From contig NZ_LMFS01000001.1 in NCBI RefSeq assembly GCF_001426945.1, forward strand, positions 1,412,943-1,476,942: a DNA stretch of 64,000 bases, written 5' to 3'. The DNA comes from Pseudolabrys sp. Root1462. Lineage in GTDB: Bacteria > Pseudomonadota > Alphaproteobacteria > Rhizobiales > Xanthobacteraceae. Within the stretch, counting starts at the first letter, position 1; each line of letters begins with the position of its first letter. This document shows, in pieces, positions 1 to 7,675 of this stretch. A program made the translations under genes and the position numbers. The notes under the pieces were generated by a model. The model did no database searches. It was not told the DNA's origin and saw nothing but the letters and a program-made list of their open reading frames with translations.

Positions 1-692
1 TCCTTGCGCACTGCAAAGATGCGCCAAGTCGCTTCCTCGAACGGAAACATCGCGACGGTGCCGCCGCCATGCCACCAGACATAGATGCTCTGATGATCGA
101 GATCGCCGTCGATCCGAACGTCGCCGAGCAGGTAGGTCTGTGGTTCGGTGTAGCCTTCGAACTCGATGCCGAGCGAACGGCGCACGAAGCTGCGGGCGCC
201 GTCGGCACCGACTAGATAGACGGCGCGCACGGTCTCGGCGCGACCGTCATGCGCGCGCAGTTCGGCGGTCACGCCGGTCTCGTCCTGCTTGAAGCCGACG
301 AGCTCGACGCCGCGCTCCACCGTCAGGCCGAGTTCGGCGGCGCGTGCGGTGAGAATGGATTCGGTGACGCCTTGCGGCAGCAGCAACGGGTAGGGATAGG
401 GACTGTCGATGCCGTCGCCGACTTTGAGTGTCGCCAGTTGCCGCTTGCCGTCGCCGATGCGCAAGGCATTGAGGCGGACGCCTGCGGCGACGAAGCGGTC
501 GATGACGCCGAGCCCGGCCAGCGCCTCGAGGCTGCCGCTCCACATCGCGAGTGCCTTCGACACCGTGGCCGGTACCGGCGCCTGGTCGATCAGGCGCACC
601 GGAACGCCGTAGCGGCGTAGCGTGACGGCGAGCGTCAGGCCGGTCGGACCGGCGCCCGAGATCAGAACCGGCAGTTCACAGTCGGAAGTCAT
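1..692 (-). CDS. FAD-dependent monooxygenase (PheA/TfdB-type), truncated by window edge
   Basis: The first 230 residues of a flavoprotein aromatic hydroxylase read leftward from an ATG at 690-692 and run off the window. The Rossmann FAD-binding signature GAGPTG lies at residues 13-18. The second flavin/NADPH contact motif, GADGARS, lies at 162-168, where the family places its DG motif. Members insert one oxygen atom into a phenolic or similar ring using NAD(P)H and FAD in the cytoplasm. The C-terminal substrate domain is missing from view, so the substrate cannot be named. It stands alone on its strand here. A long inverted repeat about 100 bp upstream suggests repressor control. Class is confident; substrate is unknown. 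Confidence 0.9.
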   Translation of the reverse strand, partial: MTSDCELPVLISGAGPTGLTLAVTLRRYGVPVRLIDQAPVPATVSKALAMWSGSLEALAGLGVIDRFVAAGVRLNALRIGDGKRQLATLKVGDGIDSPYPYPLLLPQGVTESILTARAAELGLTVERGVELVGFKQDETGVTAELRAHDGRAETVRAVYLVGADGARSFVRRSLGIEFEGYTEPQTYLLGDVRIDGDLDHQSIYVWWHGGGTVAMFPFEEATWRIFAVRK

Positions 693-791
693 CGAATCCC
701 CACGAAAATGGCAGGAAAGACATGACGCGGACGGAGCGTCGCAATGTTCGGGGCGTCTGGGCCCGCCAGTCAAAGCGAGCTCTCATCCGTG

Positions 792-817
792 GAAACTATA
801 AATACCATAATAGTTTC
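792..817. promoter_or_regulatory. Inverted repeat (candidate operator) upstream of the FAD monooxygenase
   Basis: Two 7-base arms, GAAACTA at 792-798 and TAGTTTC at 811-817, flank a 12-base AT-rich spacer in a region much richer in A/T than its surroundings. The dyad sits about 100 bp upstream of the monooxygenase start. This size and symmetry suit a dimeric MarR- or TetR-type regulator, which often controls aromatic hydroxylase genes. The regulator gene is not in the window. The symmetry is seen directly; the role is inferred. Confidence 0.45.
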
Positions 818-1106
818 TAGAGTTTCGACCGTCAAGTGGTATTTTTGTGTGGAGGCAAACGTGCTGTCGCCGCGACACACGCATTGAGGAAAAAATCCTC
901 CATCACTGTCGACTTCATTCCCAACCTATATAATCCTATATTCGTTCCATCCGTCGAGGGGCGCTGTCACGAGGCGTCGTGGAAGCGGGGTGGAATGCGG
1001 TGCCCGCGGGCTGGAGGAAACACACCTCCGGCGCTCGGGCGGCGCCGGGGTTCCGCCCGGGGGCACAAGGACCCCCCGCGAGGAGCTCGCTGACGGTGCG
1101 CGCTAC

Positions 1107-1120
1107 CTGCCGAAAGGCAG
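1107..1120. other. GNRA-type hairpin inside the structured element
   Basis: CTGCC (1107-1111) and GGCAG (1116-1120) pair around a GAAA loop. GNRA tetraloops stabilise RNA rather than DNA hairpins. Its presence in a non-coding stretch rich in other stems is a hint, not proof, that the region acts as RNA. Confidence 0.4.
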
Positions 1121-1164
1121 ATCAGCCGCCGAAAGCGCGGCCCGGTCGCCGGCAAGACACCGCC

Positions 1165-1258
1165 ATGGAGCGCCGCGGGGCGCAGGTTTCTCCGATCGCA
1201 AGGAGAAACCTCGCACCCACAAGGTGCGATCCTCTATGGGCGCCTCGCGGCGCTCCAT
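1165..1258. other. Three-way stem-loop element (structured repeat or ncRNA candidate)
   Basis: A 19-base outer arm (1165-1183) pairs with 1240-1258 with a single G-U-type mismatch. It encloses two internal hairpins: a perfect 10-bp stem 1184-1193/1202-1211 with an 8-base loop, and a perfect 7-bp stem 1211-1217/1223-1229 with a 5-base loop. Another hairpin, CCCTCATC..GATGAGGG, follows immediately at 1260-1280. Arms that nest this neatly without intervening unpaired bases are not expected by chance. It could be a palindromic dispersed element of the REP/BIME kind or a folded RNA. No protein-coding reading fits. Confidence 0.65.
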
Positions 1259-1485
1259 TCCCTCATCGTCACGATGAGGGGCAGGCGACAGGGGAAGTCC
1301 GGCGCACCCGGCGCCGCGCAAACAACACGGGCGCTGGCGCGTGCGCGCCGAATGCTTCCGCAAAATTCCGTTCCGAACGGGCCGCGCGGAGCCCGCGGCC
1401 GGAGCGAGCGATTGTGATTGGCGAAAGCTTCGCCGCGTCACTAGCCTGACGGCAAAGAGAGTCGCTCATTCGACAGGAGTTGCTC

Positions 1486-1914
1486 ATGTCGCTCGCAAAC
1501 ACCAGCCGCTTCGCGGTCGTCAAACCCGGTCAGACTTATCTCGGCAAGCAGGGCGTCGTTTACGGCGCCGGCGCCTCGAAGGAAACCGTCGGCGCCGAAA
1601 AGATCTGCATGAACGTGATGCCGATGCCGCCCGGCAAGCGCGCCAAGGCGCATTACCACGACAAGATCGAGACCATCGCCTATCTGCTCGAGGGCGAGTG
1701 CGCGGTCTATTACGGCGACGGCCTCGAACACCGCGTCATGGTGCAGGCCGGCGATCATGTCTTCTGCCCGGCCGATGTGCCGCACGCGCCGTCGAACGAA
1801 AGCGGCAAGCCGTGCACCTGGCTGGTCGTGCATTCGGCCGGCTCCGACCAGGAAGGCATCGTCATGCTGCCGGAGCTCGACAAGGTGCTGGTGGAGAAGC
1901 TCGGCGCCGCCTAG
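1486..1914 (+). CDS. Cupin-domain protein
   Basis: A 142-residue single-domain cupin. Metal-binding motif 1 is visible as H56-Y-H58 with E62 and the following glycine at 70. Motif 2 is the GDHVFCPADVPH stretch ending at H100. Small cupins of this type bind a divalent metal in a beta-barrel and act as dioxygenases, isomerases or ligand sensors; nothing here fixes which. The ATG at 1486 is chosen because AGGAG at 1475-1479 sits at good spacing; a TTG six bases earlier is less well placed. A secreted-protein gene follows 20 bp later on the same strand and may be co-transcribed. Confidence 0.85.
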   Translation: MSLANTSRFAVVKPGQTYLGKQGVVYGAGASKETVGAEKICMNVMPMPPGKRAKAHYHDKIETIAYLLEGECAVYYGDGLEHRVMVQAGDHVFCPADVPHAPSNESGKPCTWLVVHSAGSDQEGIVMLPELDKVLVEKLGAA

Positions 1915-1934
1915 CCGGCGCTTCGGAGGCTGCG

Positions 1935-2483
1935 ATGCTTCGCCTGTTCGCCGCATGTCTGCTTGTCGCCGCGTCGCCGACGCTCGCCTTCGCTTTCGAA
2001 GGCGAGAACCTGCTGGTGTCGCTGCCGGATGGCTACAAGGTCGATTTCCAGAAACGGCAGGGCAAGGCGCAGATCACCGAGATGGTGCCGAAGGCCGAGA
2101 CCGTGAACAGCTGGACCGAGATGCTGACGGTGCAGGTTTTCTACGGCCTCAAGTCGACGCCCGAGCAGTTTCGCGATCGCATCGCGGCGCTGTGGAGCCA
2201 GTCGTGTTCGGGCGCCGAAAGCGCGCCGATCATGAGCGCGGTGGAAAGCGGCTATCCGGTGACGATGTGGCTGGCATCCTGTCCGCTCAACAAGGACACC
2301 GGCAAGGCGGAGTTCACCTTCATGAAGGCGATCGCCGGCAAGGACAGCTTCTACGTGGTGCAGAAGGCGTTCAAGTTCACGCCGTCGAAGGAGCAGACGG
2401 CGACCTGGACGCAGTATCTCAGGAAAGTCGGGGTCTGTGACACGCGCGTGGCGGAGCGCGCCTGTCCCGCCGGAATCAAATAG
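1935..2483 (+). CDS. Secreted hypothetical protein
   Basis: A 182-residue protein with a clear N-terminal signal peptide, a hydrophobic core over residues 4-19 ending near AFAFE. The mature part has four cysteines, two of them near the C-terminus (VGVCDTR, ERACPAG), suggesting disulfide bonding in the periplasm. I do not recognise a named domain. GGAGG at 1925-1929 positions the ATG at 1935. It starts 20 bp after the cupin gene, so the two probably form an operon. It ends inside the arm of a strong hairpin terminator. Confidence 0.75.
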   Translation: MLRLFAACLLVAASPTLAFAFEGENLLVSLPDGYKVDFQKRQGKAQITEMVPKAETVNSWTEMLTVQVFYGLKSTPEQFRDRIAALWSQSCSGAESAPIMSAVESGYPVTMWLASCPLNKDTGKAEFTFMKAIAGKDSFYVVQKAFKFTPSKEQTATWTQYLRKVGVCDTRVAERACPAGIK

Positions 2484-2510
2484 GCGCGCGGGTCCGCTGC
2501 CCGCGCGCCT
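2482..2510. terminator. Strong hairpin between convergent genes
   Basis: An 11-bp perfect GC-rich stem (2482-2492 with 2500-2510) around a 7-base loop lies between the stop of the secreted protein (+) and the amidohydrolase stop (-). There is no long T run, so it is a bidirectional hairpin of the kind common in GC-rich genomes. Confidence 0.7.
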
Positions 2511-2529
2511 GATTGCGTCATCGCATCGC

Positions 2530-3621
2530 TCACGCCGTCTTCAGCCGCGGCACCAGCCGGAGCGCGTTGTCACGCTCGATCATCTTGATCTGGTCGGGTT
2601 TGAAGAAGTCTTCCAGCGGCTTGATGTATTCGGCGGCGCGGCGATAGGGGTAGTCGGTGCCGAACACGATCTGCGAGGCCGGCACCATCTTGGCGAGCGC
2701 GGCCAGCGTCACGTCGTTCGGGATCGCCGCCGTGTCGTAGTAGAAGCGGTTGATCTGCTTTTCGATCTGCGCGCGCGTCACCTTGCCCGCATAAGGCGGC
2801 CGGGCGATCGATTGCACGGTGAAGCGTTCGTAGAACGCGGTGATCGAACCGCCACCATGCGACCAGATCCAGTTGATGTCGGGATATTTCTCGCCGTAGC
2901 CGGAGAAGATCACGGTGAAGATCGAGCGCGTCGTGTCTGTGCCGAATTCGATCAGGGCAGGGTCGATATCGCGCACCAGGTTGACGCAGCAATTGGCCGC
3001 GGTCGGGTGGGTGTAGACGGTGGCCTTGCGGCGGTTCAGCTCCGCCCAGACCGGCTCGAACTCTTTGTAGCCGAGCCACTTGTCGCCGTAGCTCGTCATC
3101 ACGCCGACACCGTCGACCTTCAACGTGTCGAAGGCGTATTCGATCTCCTTGAGGCTTTCGTCGACATGCGGCAGCGGCAGCATCGCCCAGGTGCCGAAAC
3201 GGCCGGGGTGATTGCTTTCCAGCTTCTTGGCGAATTCGTTGGACTCGCGGGCGATGCGCGTGGCGGTCGGGGCATCGAAGGGCGAAGCCTGCGGCGTGGT
3301 CGGCGAGGTGATGGCGACGCCGACACCGCCTTTGTCCATGTCCTCGAGCGTCTTCTCGACCGTCCAGTTGGTCACCGGCGGCGAGTCGAGCTTGGCGCTC
3401 TTGAGCGCGGTGATCCAACTCGGCGATGCGATGTGGTGGTGCACGTCGATGATGCTGCCCTTGGCCTGCGCATAGGCCTTCGGCAGAAAGCCTGCGAGTG
3501 GCGCGGCGGTGCAGGCGAAGGCGGCAGCGCCGCCGGCGAGAAATGCGCGGCGCGACAGAGCACGACCGTGTTGCGATCCGCACGAGCAAACCGATTGAAA
3601 CTGCGACAAGGCCGTGCGCAT
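2530..3621 (-). CDS. Tat-exported amidohydrolase-family protein
   Basis: A 363-residue metal-dependent hydrolase of the amidohydrolase_2 (ACMSD-like) TIM-barrel family. The N-terminus carries a twin-arginine signal, SRRAFLAG at residues 23-30, followed by an Ala-rich hydrophobic stretch and a cleavage-type AYAQA. The mature enzyme therefore acts in the periplasm. The metal motif HHH at 61-63 begins the barrel, and later histidines/aspartate (YTHPTAA, WSHGGG, FGTDYPY) fit the remaining ligands. Family members decarboxylate or hydrolyse small acids; the substrate is unknown. GGGAGG just upstream of the ATG supports the start. It is divergent from the MBL hydrolase gene. Confidence 0.88.
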   Translation of the reverse strand: MRTALSQFQSVCSCGSQHGRALSRRAFLAGGAAAFACTAAPLAGFLPKAYAQAKGSIIDVHHHIASPSWITALKSAKLDSPPVTNWTVEKTLEDMDKGGVGVAITSPTTPQASPFDAPTATRIARESNEFAKKLESNHPGRFGTWAMLPLPHVDESLKEIEYAFDTLKVDGVGVMTSYGDKWLGYKEFEPVWAELNRRKATVYTHPTAANCCVNLVRDIDPALIEFGTDTTRSIFTVIFSGYGEKYPDINWIWSHGGGSITAFYERFTVQSIARPPYAGKVTRAQIEKQINRFYYDTAAIPNDVTLAALAKMVPASQIVFGTDYPYRRAAEYIKPLEDFFKPDQIKMIERDNALRLVPRLKTA

Positions 3622-3776
3622 GAGAGCCTCCCTGAAACGGCCGGACGGTGGCCGGCCTTGTTGTGGCCAGGAAGGCTAGCGCCTCATCCGGCTTCGGCAA
3701 AGGCAATTGCATGCTGCGCCGCGGCGTTGGCCCAACAGTTGCATCCAACTTTTCCGCTAGACGGATGGATGGGCCG

Positions 3777-3806
3777 TTGACCTTATGATTTTGGTATCTG
3801 TGCTAT
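3777..3806 (+). promoter_or_regulatory. Possible promoter of the MBL hydrolase gene
   Basis: TTGACC at 3777-3782 is followed after 18 bases by TGCTAT at 3801-3806. The -35 is near consensus and the -10 is weak. It lies about 45 bp before the chosen start at 3852. Confidence 0.3.
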
Positions 3807-3851
3807 GGCTGTGGCGAAGCGACAAGCCGCGGAATGACGAGGGGTAGGGCG

Positions 3852-4829
3852 ATGAGCCTGCAAAGCGTGGATCGCGTCTCCATTCATGTTCTCGTGGACA
3901 ATGCGACGGACATGCTGTCCTCAACGCCGTCCTTCGTCGAAACGGAAACCGCGGGTTTGCGGCGCCGCGGCATCCCTCTCACATCCGCCAAATGCCTGTG
4001 CTGCGCCGCGCATGGCCTGTCCTGCCTTGTCACGGTTGAGAAGGACGGCGAACGCCGCACGCTGCTGTTCGACACCGGTCCGGAGGACTACGCTTTCGAG
4101 CGCAATGTCACCCGGCTTGGCGCGGATCTCGGCGCGGCCGAGGCGATCATGCTCTCGCACGGCCATTGGGATCATGCCGGTGCGATGCTTCTCGCGCTGA
4201 CGATGATTCGCGGCCGCAATGGGGGGAAGCGCGTGCCGTTCTACGGTCACCCGGATATGTTCCGCACCCGCGGCTTCATTCAGCCGGATGGCAGCGTCCG
4301 GCCGATGGAAGATGTGCCGTCGCCCGAGAACCTCACATCCTTCGGCGCCGATCTCGTCCTGACGCGTGACGAGACGATGCCGCTGGACGGCTTGTTCTAT
4401 GTCAGTGGTGAAATCCCGCGTGTCACGCCCTTCGAGCGCGGCTATCCGGGGCAGATGCGGCGCACCGCAGACTTGAGCGGTTGGGAGAAGGACGAACTCC
4501 TCATGGACGAGCGTTTCCTGGCGGTGAACGTCGCCGGCAAGGGCTTGGTCGTGCTGTCGGCCTGTTCGCATGCCGGCATTATCAATGTTTGCCACTCGGC
4601 GCGGGCGCGGTTTCCCGATGCGCCGCTCTATGCCGTGATGGGCGGACTGCATTTGTCCGGTGGCAACGAAGCCATCATCGACGACACGGTCAAGGCGTTG
4701 CGTCCGTTTAACCTGTCGGTCATCGCCGCCGGGCATTGTACCGGCTGGCGCGCCATGACGGCGCTGGCCAATGCGTTTGGCGAATCCACGCTCGCGCCGT
4801 CCGCCGTCGGCAAGCGCTATACATTCTGA
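3852..4829 (+). CDS. MBL-fold metallo-hydrolase
   Basis: A 325-residue metallo-beta-lactamase-fold protein. The canonical metal motif SHGHWDHAG (HxHxDH at residues 103-108) is intact, with downstream ligands in CSHAGI and AGHCTG. The arrangement resembles the group annotated as dihydropterin/ribofuranosylaminobenzene 5'-phosphate synthase-like (COG1237), whose members hydrolyse diverse esters, and the exact substrate cannot be read from sequence. No signal peptide, so probably cytoplasmic. I chose the ATG at 3852, which has GAGGGG at 3839-3844; an in-frame ATG at 3834 is also possible. The gene ends 20 bp before the antiporter gene and may share its transcript. Confidence 0.85.
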   Translation: MSLQSVDRVSIHVLVDNATDMLSSTPSFVETETAGLRRRGIPLTSAKCLCCAAHGLSCLVTVEKDGERRTLLFDTGPEDYAFERNVTRLGADLGAAEAIMLSHGHWDHAGAMLLALTMIRGRNGGKRVPFYGHPDMFRTRGFIQPDGSVRPMEDVPSPENLTSFGADLVLTRDETMPLDGLFYVSGEIPRVTPFERGYPGQMRRTADLSGWEKDELLMDERFLAVNVAGKGLVVLSACSHAGIINVCHSARARFPDAPLYAVMGGLHLSGGNEAIIDDTVKALRPFNLSVIAAGHCTGWRAMTALANAFGESTLAPSAVGKRYTF

Positions 4830-4849
4830 GCGGATCGTCGGGGCGGAAC

Positions 4850-6031
4850 ATGAGCACAAAATCCAAAACAGCCACCGCGAAGGCCGGTCGCAAGGAGCGG
4901 TCGGTGATGAGCCCCGCAGCGCCGCTGGGCTTCGTGAGCATCCTGCGGCGCGAATTGCCGACGATCTGCGGCCTCGCCACGACCGCCGTGGTCTACGGCC
5001 TCGGCCAGCGCTGGATGCACGATTTCTCCAACCTTGCTTTCACCGCGGCGGTGTTCGTCGGGCTGTTCACGGTGATGGTCTGGTGCGCCTTCGGCGTCGT
5101 CCGCCACGCCGAGGCGCTGGCGCAGTATTGCGGCGAGCCGTACGGCACGCTGATCCTCACCATGTCGGTAGTCGCGATCGAAGTGACGATCATGGCGACC
5201 GTGATGCTGACCGGCGATCCCAATCCGACCCTGCCGCGCGACACCGTCTATGCGGTGGCGATGATCGTGCTCAACGGCATGGTCGGCGCCTCGGTCATCG
5301 TCGGCGCGCTGCGGCACAAGCAGCAGCAATACTCATTGCAGGGCGCGGTGGCGTTCCTAGCGGTGATCACCAGCCTGTCGGTGATCTCGCTCATCATTCC
5401 GACCTTTACGAAATCGACGCCCGACAGTTCGGTCACGCCGATGCAGGCGGTGGCCTTCGCGATCCTGACGACGTTGCTCTACGGCGGCTTCCTGCTGATC
5501 CAGACCATGCGGCACCGCACCTTCTTCATGGAAGCCGATGCGGTGGAGGAGGCCGGGCACGAGGGCGGCGCGCCGGTCTATCCGGCCTGGACCCATGCAC
5601 TGCTGCTGGTCCTGACGCTGCTGCCGGTGGTGCTGTTGGCGGAGCCGCTGGCGCTGATCGTGGATTTCGGTCTCGAAAAATTGCACGCGCCGGCGCCGCT
5701 CGGCGGCATCGTCATCGCCATCCTGGTGCTGTCGCCGGAAGGGTTGTCCTCGCTCAGGGCGGCCTCGCAGAACCATCTGCAGCGCTCGGTCAATCTGTCG
5801 CTCGGTTCGGCGCTGTCCACCATCGGGCTGACCATCCCGGCCATGTTGCTGATCAGCCTCATCACCGGCACGCCGTTGCAACTCGGCCTGGCGCCAGCCG
5901 ATGCCATTCTGCTTGGCGTCACCTTGATGATCGCGCAGATGACGTTCTCCGGCGCGCCGACCAACATCCTGCTCGGCGGCGTTCACCTCGTGCTGTTCGC
6001 GACATTCGTGGTGCTGATCTTCAGCCCATGA
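4850..6031 (+). CDS. chaA: Ca2+/H+ antiporter, ChaA-type
   Basis: A 393-residue inner-membrane protein with about ten hydrophobic segments and a short basic N-terminal tail. The cation/proton exchanger repeat signature appears as an acidic residue in a membrane helix (VVAIEVTIMATVML, first repeat) with a partner in the second half (LSPEGLSSLRAASQN). This is typical of the CaCA superfamily branch containing E. coli ChaA. Such proteins export Ca2+ (and Na+ or K+ at high pH) in exchange for protons. The start at 4850 gives the family's usual length. It follows the MBL gene by 20 bp and converges on the SDR gene with only 9 bp between stops. Confidence 0.9.
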   Translation: MSTKSKTATAKAGRKERSVMSPAAPLGFVSILRRELPTICGLATTAVVYGLGQRWMHDFSNLAFTAAVFVGLFTVMVWCAFGVVRHAEALAQYCGEPYGTLILTMSVVAIEVTIMATVMLTGDPNPTLPRDTVYAVAMIVLNGMVGASVIVGALRHKQQQYSLQGAVAFLAVITSLSVISLIIPTFTKSTPDSSVTPMQAVAFAILTTLLYGGFLLIQTMRHRTFFMEADAVEEAGHEGGAPVYPAWTHALLLVLTLLPVVLLAEPLALIVDFGLEKLHAPAPLGGIVIAILVLSPEGLSSLRAASQNHLQRSVNLSLGSALSTIGLTIPAMLLISLITGTPLQLGLAPADAILLGVTLMIAQMTFSGAPTNILLGGVHLVLFATFVVLIFSP

Positions 6032-6040
6032 CGGGAGCGC

Positions 6041-6814
6041 CTAGCGGAAGCCGCCGCCGCCGTTCACATAGACGGTGTCGGCCGTCATGTATTCGCAGGC
6101 GTCCGAGCACATGAACAGCACCAGTTCGCCGATCTCCTCCGGCCGGCCGAAGCGTTTCATCGGCACGTCGGCGAGCATCTGCGCCTTCAGTTCCGGCGAT
6201 GTCTGGGACGCGATCTGGAAATTGGTGTCGAGCGGGCCCGGCGAGATCGACAAGGCGCGGATGCCCTGGGTGGCGAATTCGCGGGCCACGCCCATGGTCA
6301 TGGTCACGACCGCGCCCTTGGCCGAGGCATAATGCACGCTCGAGCCGCCGCCGCCGCGCCGATGCGCCATGCTGCCGACATTGACGATGACGCCGAAGCG
6401 GTTGGCGAGCATATGCGGCAGCACGGCCTGCATGGCGTAGAACGTGCCCTTGACGTTGAGGTCGAAGGTCGCGTCGAACAGGTCGTCGTCGATGTCGAGG
6501 AATTTGGCGCGGCGCATGGCCGAGCCGGCGGAATTGAACAGGAACTGCACGCTGCCGAAATCGCCGACCGCCAGTTCGATCATGTTGTTGACCGCGGCGC
6601 GCTCGGTGACGTCGATGCCCAGCGCCAGCGATTTGCCCTTATAGGCGGCGTCGATCATCTCGACCGTTTGCGCCACCGCCGCCTCGTCGATATCGGCGCA
6701 CACCACGTTGGCGCCTTCGCGGGCGAAGATCAGCGCGGTGGCGCGGCCGATGCCGCTGCCGGCGCCGGTAATGACGATGGTCTTGCCCTTGAAGTAGTCC
6801 GGCGATTTCGGCAT
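6041..6814 (-). CDS. Short-chain dehydrogenase/reductase
   Basis: A 257-residue classical SDR. The NAD(P)-binding TGAGSGIG lies at residues 16-23, the NSAG at 94-97, the catalytic Ser near 148 and the Tyr-Lys pair at Y162/K166 (YASAK). An acidic residue after the second strand (CADID, about residue 41) suggests preference for NAD(H). The C-terminal YVNGGGGFR is the usual family ending. It oxidises or reduces a small alcohol/ketone; the substrate is not evident. It is a single gene, convergent with chaA and divergent from a small membrane protein. Confidence 0.9.
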   Translation of the reverse strand: MPKSPDYFKGKTIVITGAGSGIGRATALIFAREGANVVCADIDEAAVAQTVEMIDAAYKGKSLALGIDVTERAAVNNMIELAVGDFGSVQFLFNSAGSAMRRAKFLDIDDDLFDATFDLNVKGTFYAMQAVLPHMLANRFGVIVNVGSMAHRRGGGGSSVHYASAKGAVVTMTMGVAREFATQGIRALSISPGPLDTNFQIASQTSPELKAQMLADVPMKRFGRPEEIGELVLFMCSDACEYMTADTVYVNGGGGFR

Positions 6815-6933
6815 GGGGTGGCAGCTCCGCTGGTCGGTCCGGCGGCTATTGTCGGCAATGATCCTGACGGTAACAAGTCTGCCGGCACGCGGGGTCCGTG
6901 CTAGTCTGCAGCATCGTCGCGGAGGGGTGGGGT

Positions 6934-7113
6934 ATGGATCGCTCGATGATCAGCAAGCTGATTTGTGTCGTCTTGGTCGCGGCGATCATGCTGCCGCTCG
7001 GCCGCTGGGTCTATCCGCATATCAGCCAAGCGTTGAACGGGACGCAGTTCGAAGCGCTCGAGGCCGTCGTCGGCGCCAGCCTCGGCTTCGGCCTGTCGTC
7101 GTTTTTCGGCTAG
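6934..7113 (+). CDS. Small membrane protein (59 aa)
   Basis: A 59-residue protein with one hydrophobic segment at about residues 6-23 and a second weaker one near the C-terminus (AVVGASLGFGLSS). I do not recognise a family. GGAGGGG at 6921-6927 supports the ATG at 6934, and codon use matches neighbours. It is followed by a hairpin terminator. Probably an inner-membrane protein. Confidence 0.65.
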   Translation: MDRSMISKLICVVLVAAIMLPLGRWVYPHISQALNGTQFEALEAVVGASLGFGLSSFFG

Positions 7114-7131
7114 CGAACGCACGCAAAACGA

Positions 7132-7156
7132 GGCCCCGGTGATTACCACCGGGGCC
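7132..7156. terminator. Bidirectional hairpin terminator
   Basis: A perfect 10-bp stem, 7132-7141 with 7147-7156, with a 5-base loop lies between the convergent small-protein genes ending at 7113 and 7182. Confidence 0.75.
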
Positions 7157-7181
7157 CTTGGTTCGTCGTTACGTTGACTCG

Positions 7182-7502
7182 TTACTGAGCCGGAGCTGCC
7201 GGCGGGGCCGGGCGAGTCGGAACGGCCGGCGACGTGGTGCCTGAGCCGGTGGTGCTCGGCGGGTTCAGCGACGCGGGCGGCGTGCCCGGAGTCGTTGCGG
7301 CCGGGGTGTTCGCGGTCACCGGGGTGCCGCTGTCGGTTCCGGTGTGCCAATTGCCGAGGACGAGGATCGCAATCAGAATTACTGCCGCGAGGCCTCCGAT
7401 CCAAGCCCAAGTGGTGCCGGACGCGGCGCGTTCGTTGCGTTGCAACACGGGGTCATTGAGCCGCGTGTTAAGACGCGGGTCGTCAAGGCGCGGATCGCTC
7501 AT
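7182..7502 (-). CDS. Single-pass membrane protein with Pro/Thr-rich tail
   Basis: A 106-residue protein. It has a polar N-terminus of repeated D/P/R/L segments (DPRLDDPRLNTRLNDP), one transmembrane helix around residues 32-50, and a low-complexity Thr/Pro/Ala tail likely outside the membrane. No named domain. Small proteins with this layout are common near the start of rhizobial loci and are mostly uncharacterised. The tail is the kind that spans or lines the cell wall. An ATG preceded by AAGGAGA on the minus strand supports the start. Confidence 0.7.
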   Translation of the reverse strand: MSDPRLDDPRLNTRLNDPVLQRNERAASGTTWAWIGGLAAVILIAILVLGNWHTGTDSGTPVTANTPAATTPGTPPASLNPPSTTGSGTTSPAVPTRPAPPAAPAQ

Positions 7503-7675
7503 GGCTGTCTCCTTGGTTTCCTGCGGCGGGGAAGTCGCCTTGCGATGAGAACGTTTACCCGGCGCGAAAGTTTCAACTGCCGATGGAACTCGCAGGTGCC
7601 ATGCGTGGCCGAAGGTGCTATAGCGCCTGCGGTCGCTTCGGCCGCTCGCCCGGGTCTCATCACGAATAAAAACAC

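Larger units (their letters stand above)
693..1485. other. Gene-free stretch: AT-rich promoter-like part, then hairpin-rich element
   Basis: No convincing gene is present. Open frames here lack family similarity, ribosome sites and consistent codon bias. Positions 780-960 are AT-rich and contain the operator-like dyad, a small GAGGA/TCCTC hairpin (886-900) and a TATAAT at 929-934. From about 966 to 1440 the sequence becomes very GC-rich and packed with inverted repeats, described in separate entries. The block at 971-1010 resembles the last 40 bases of the window. Confidence 0.6.

Noticed and set aside
966..1440. Possible group II intron, tmRNA or RNase P RNA in the hairpin-rich region
   Set aside because: No domain V pattern, no tmRNA tag frame, and no conserved RNase P core such as the GAGGAAAGTCCGG stretch in the right context.
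2437..3780. 447-codon open frame on the plus strand over the amidohydrolase
   Set aside because: Antisense to a clear Tat-exported amidohydrolase with intact metal motifs.
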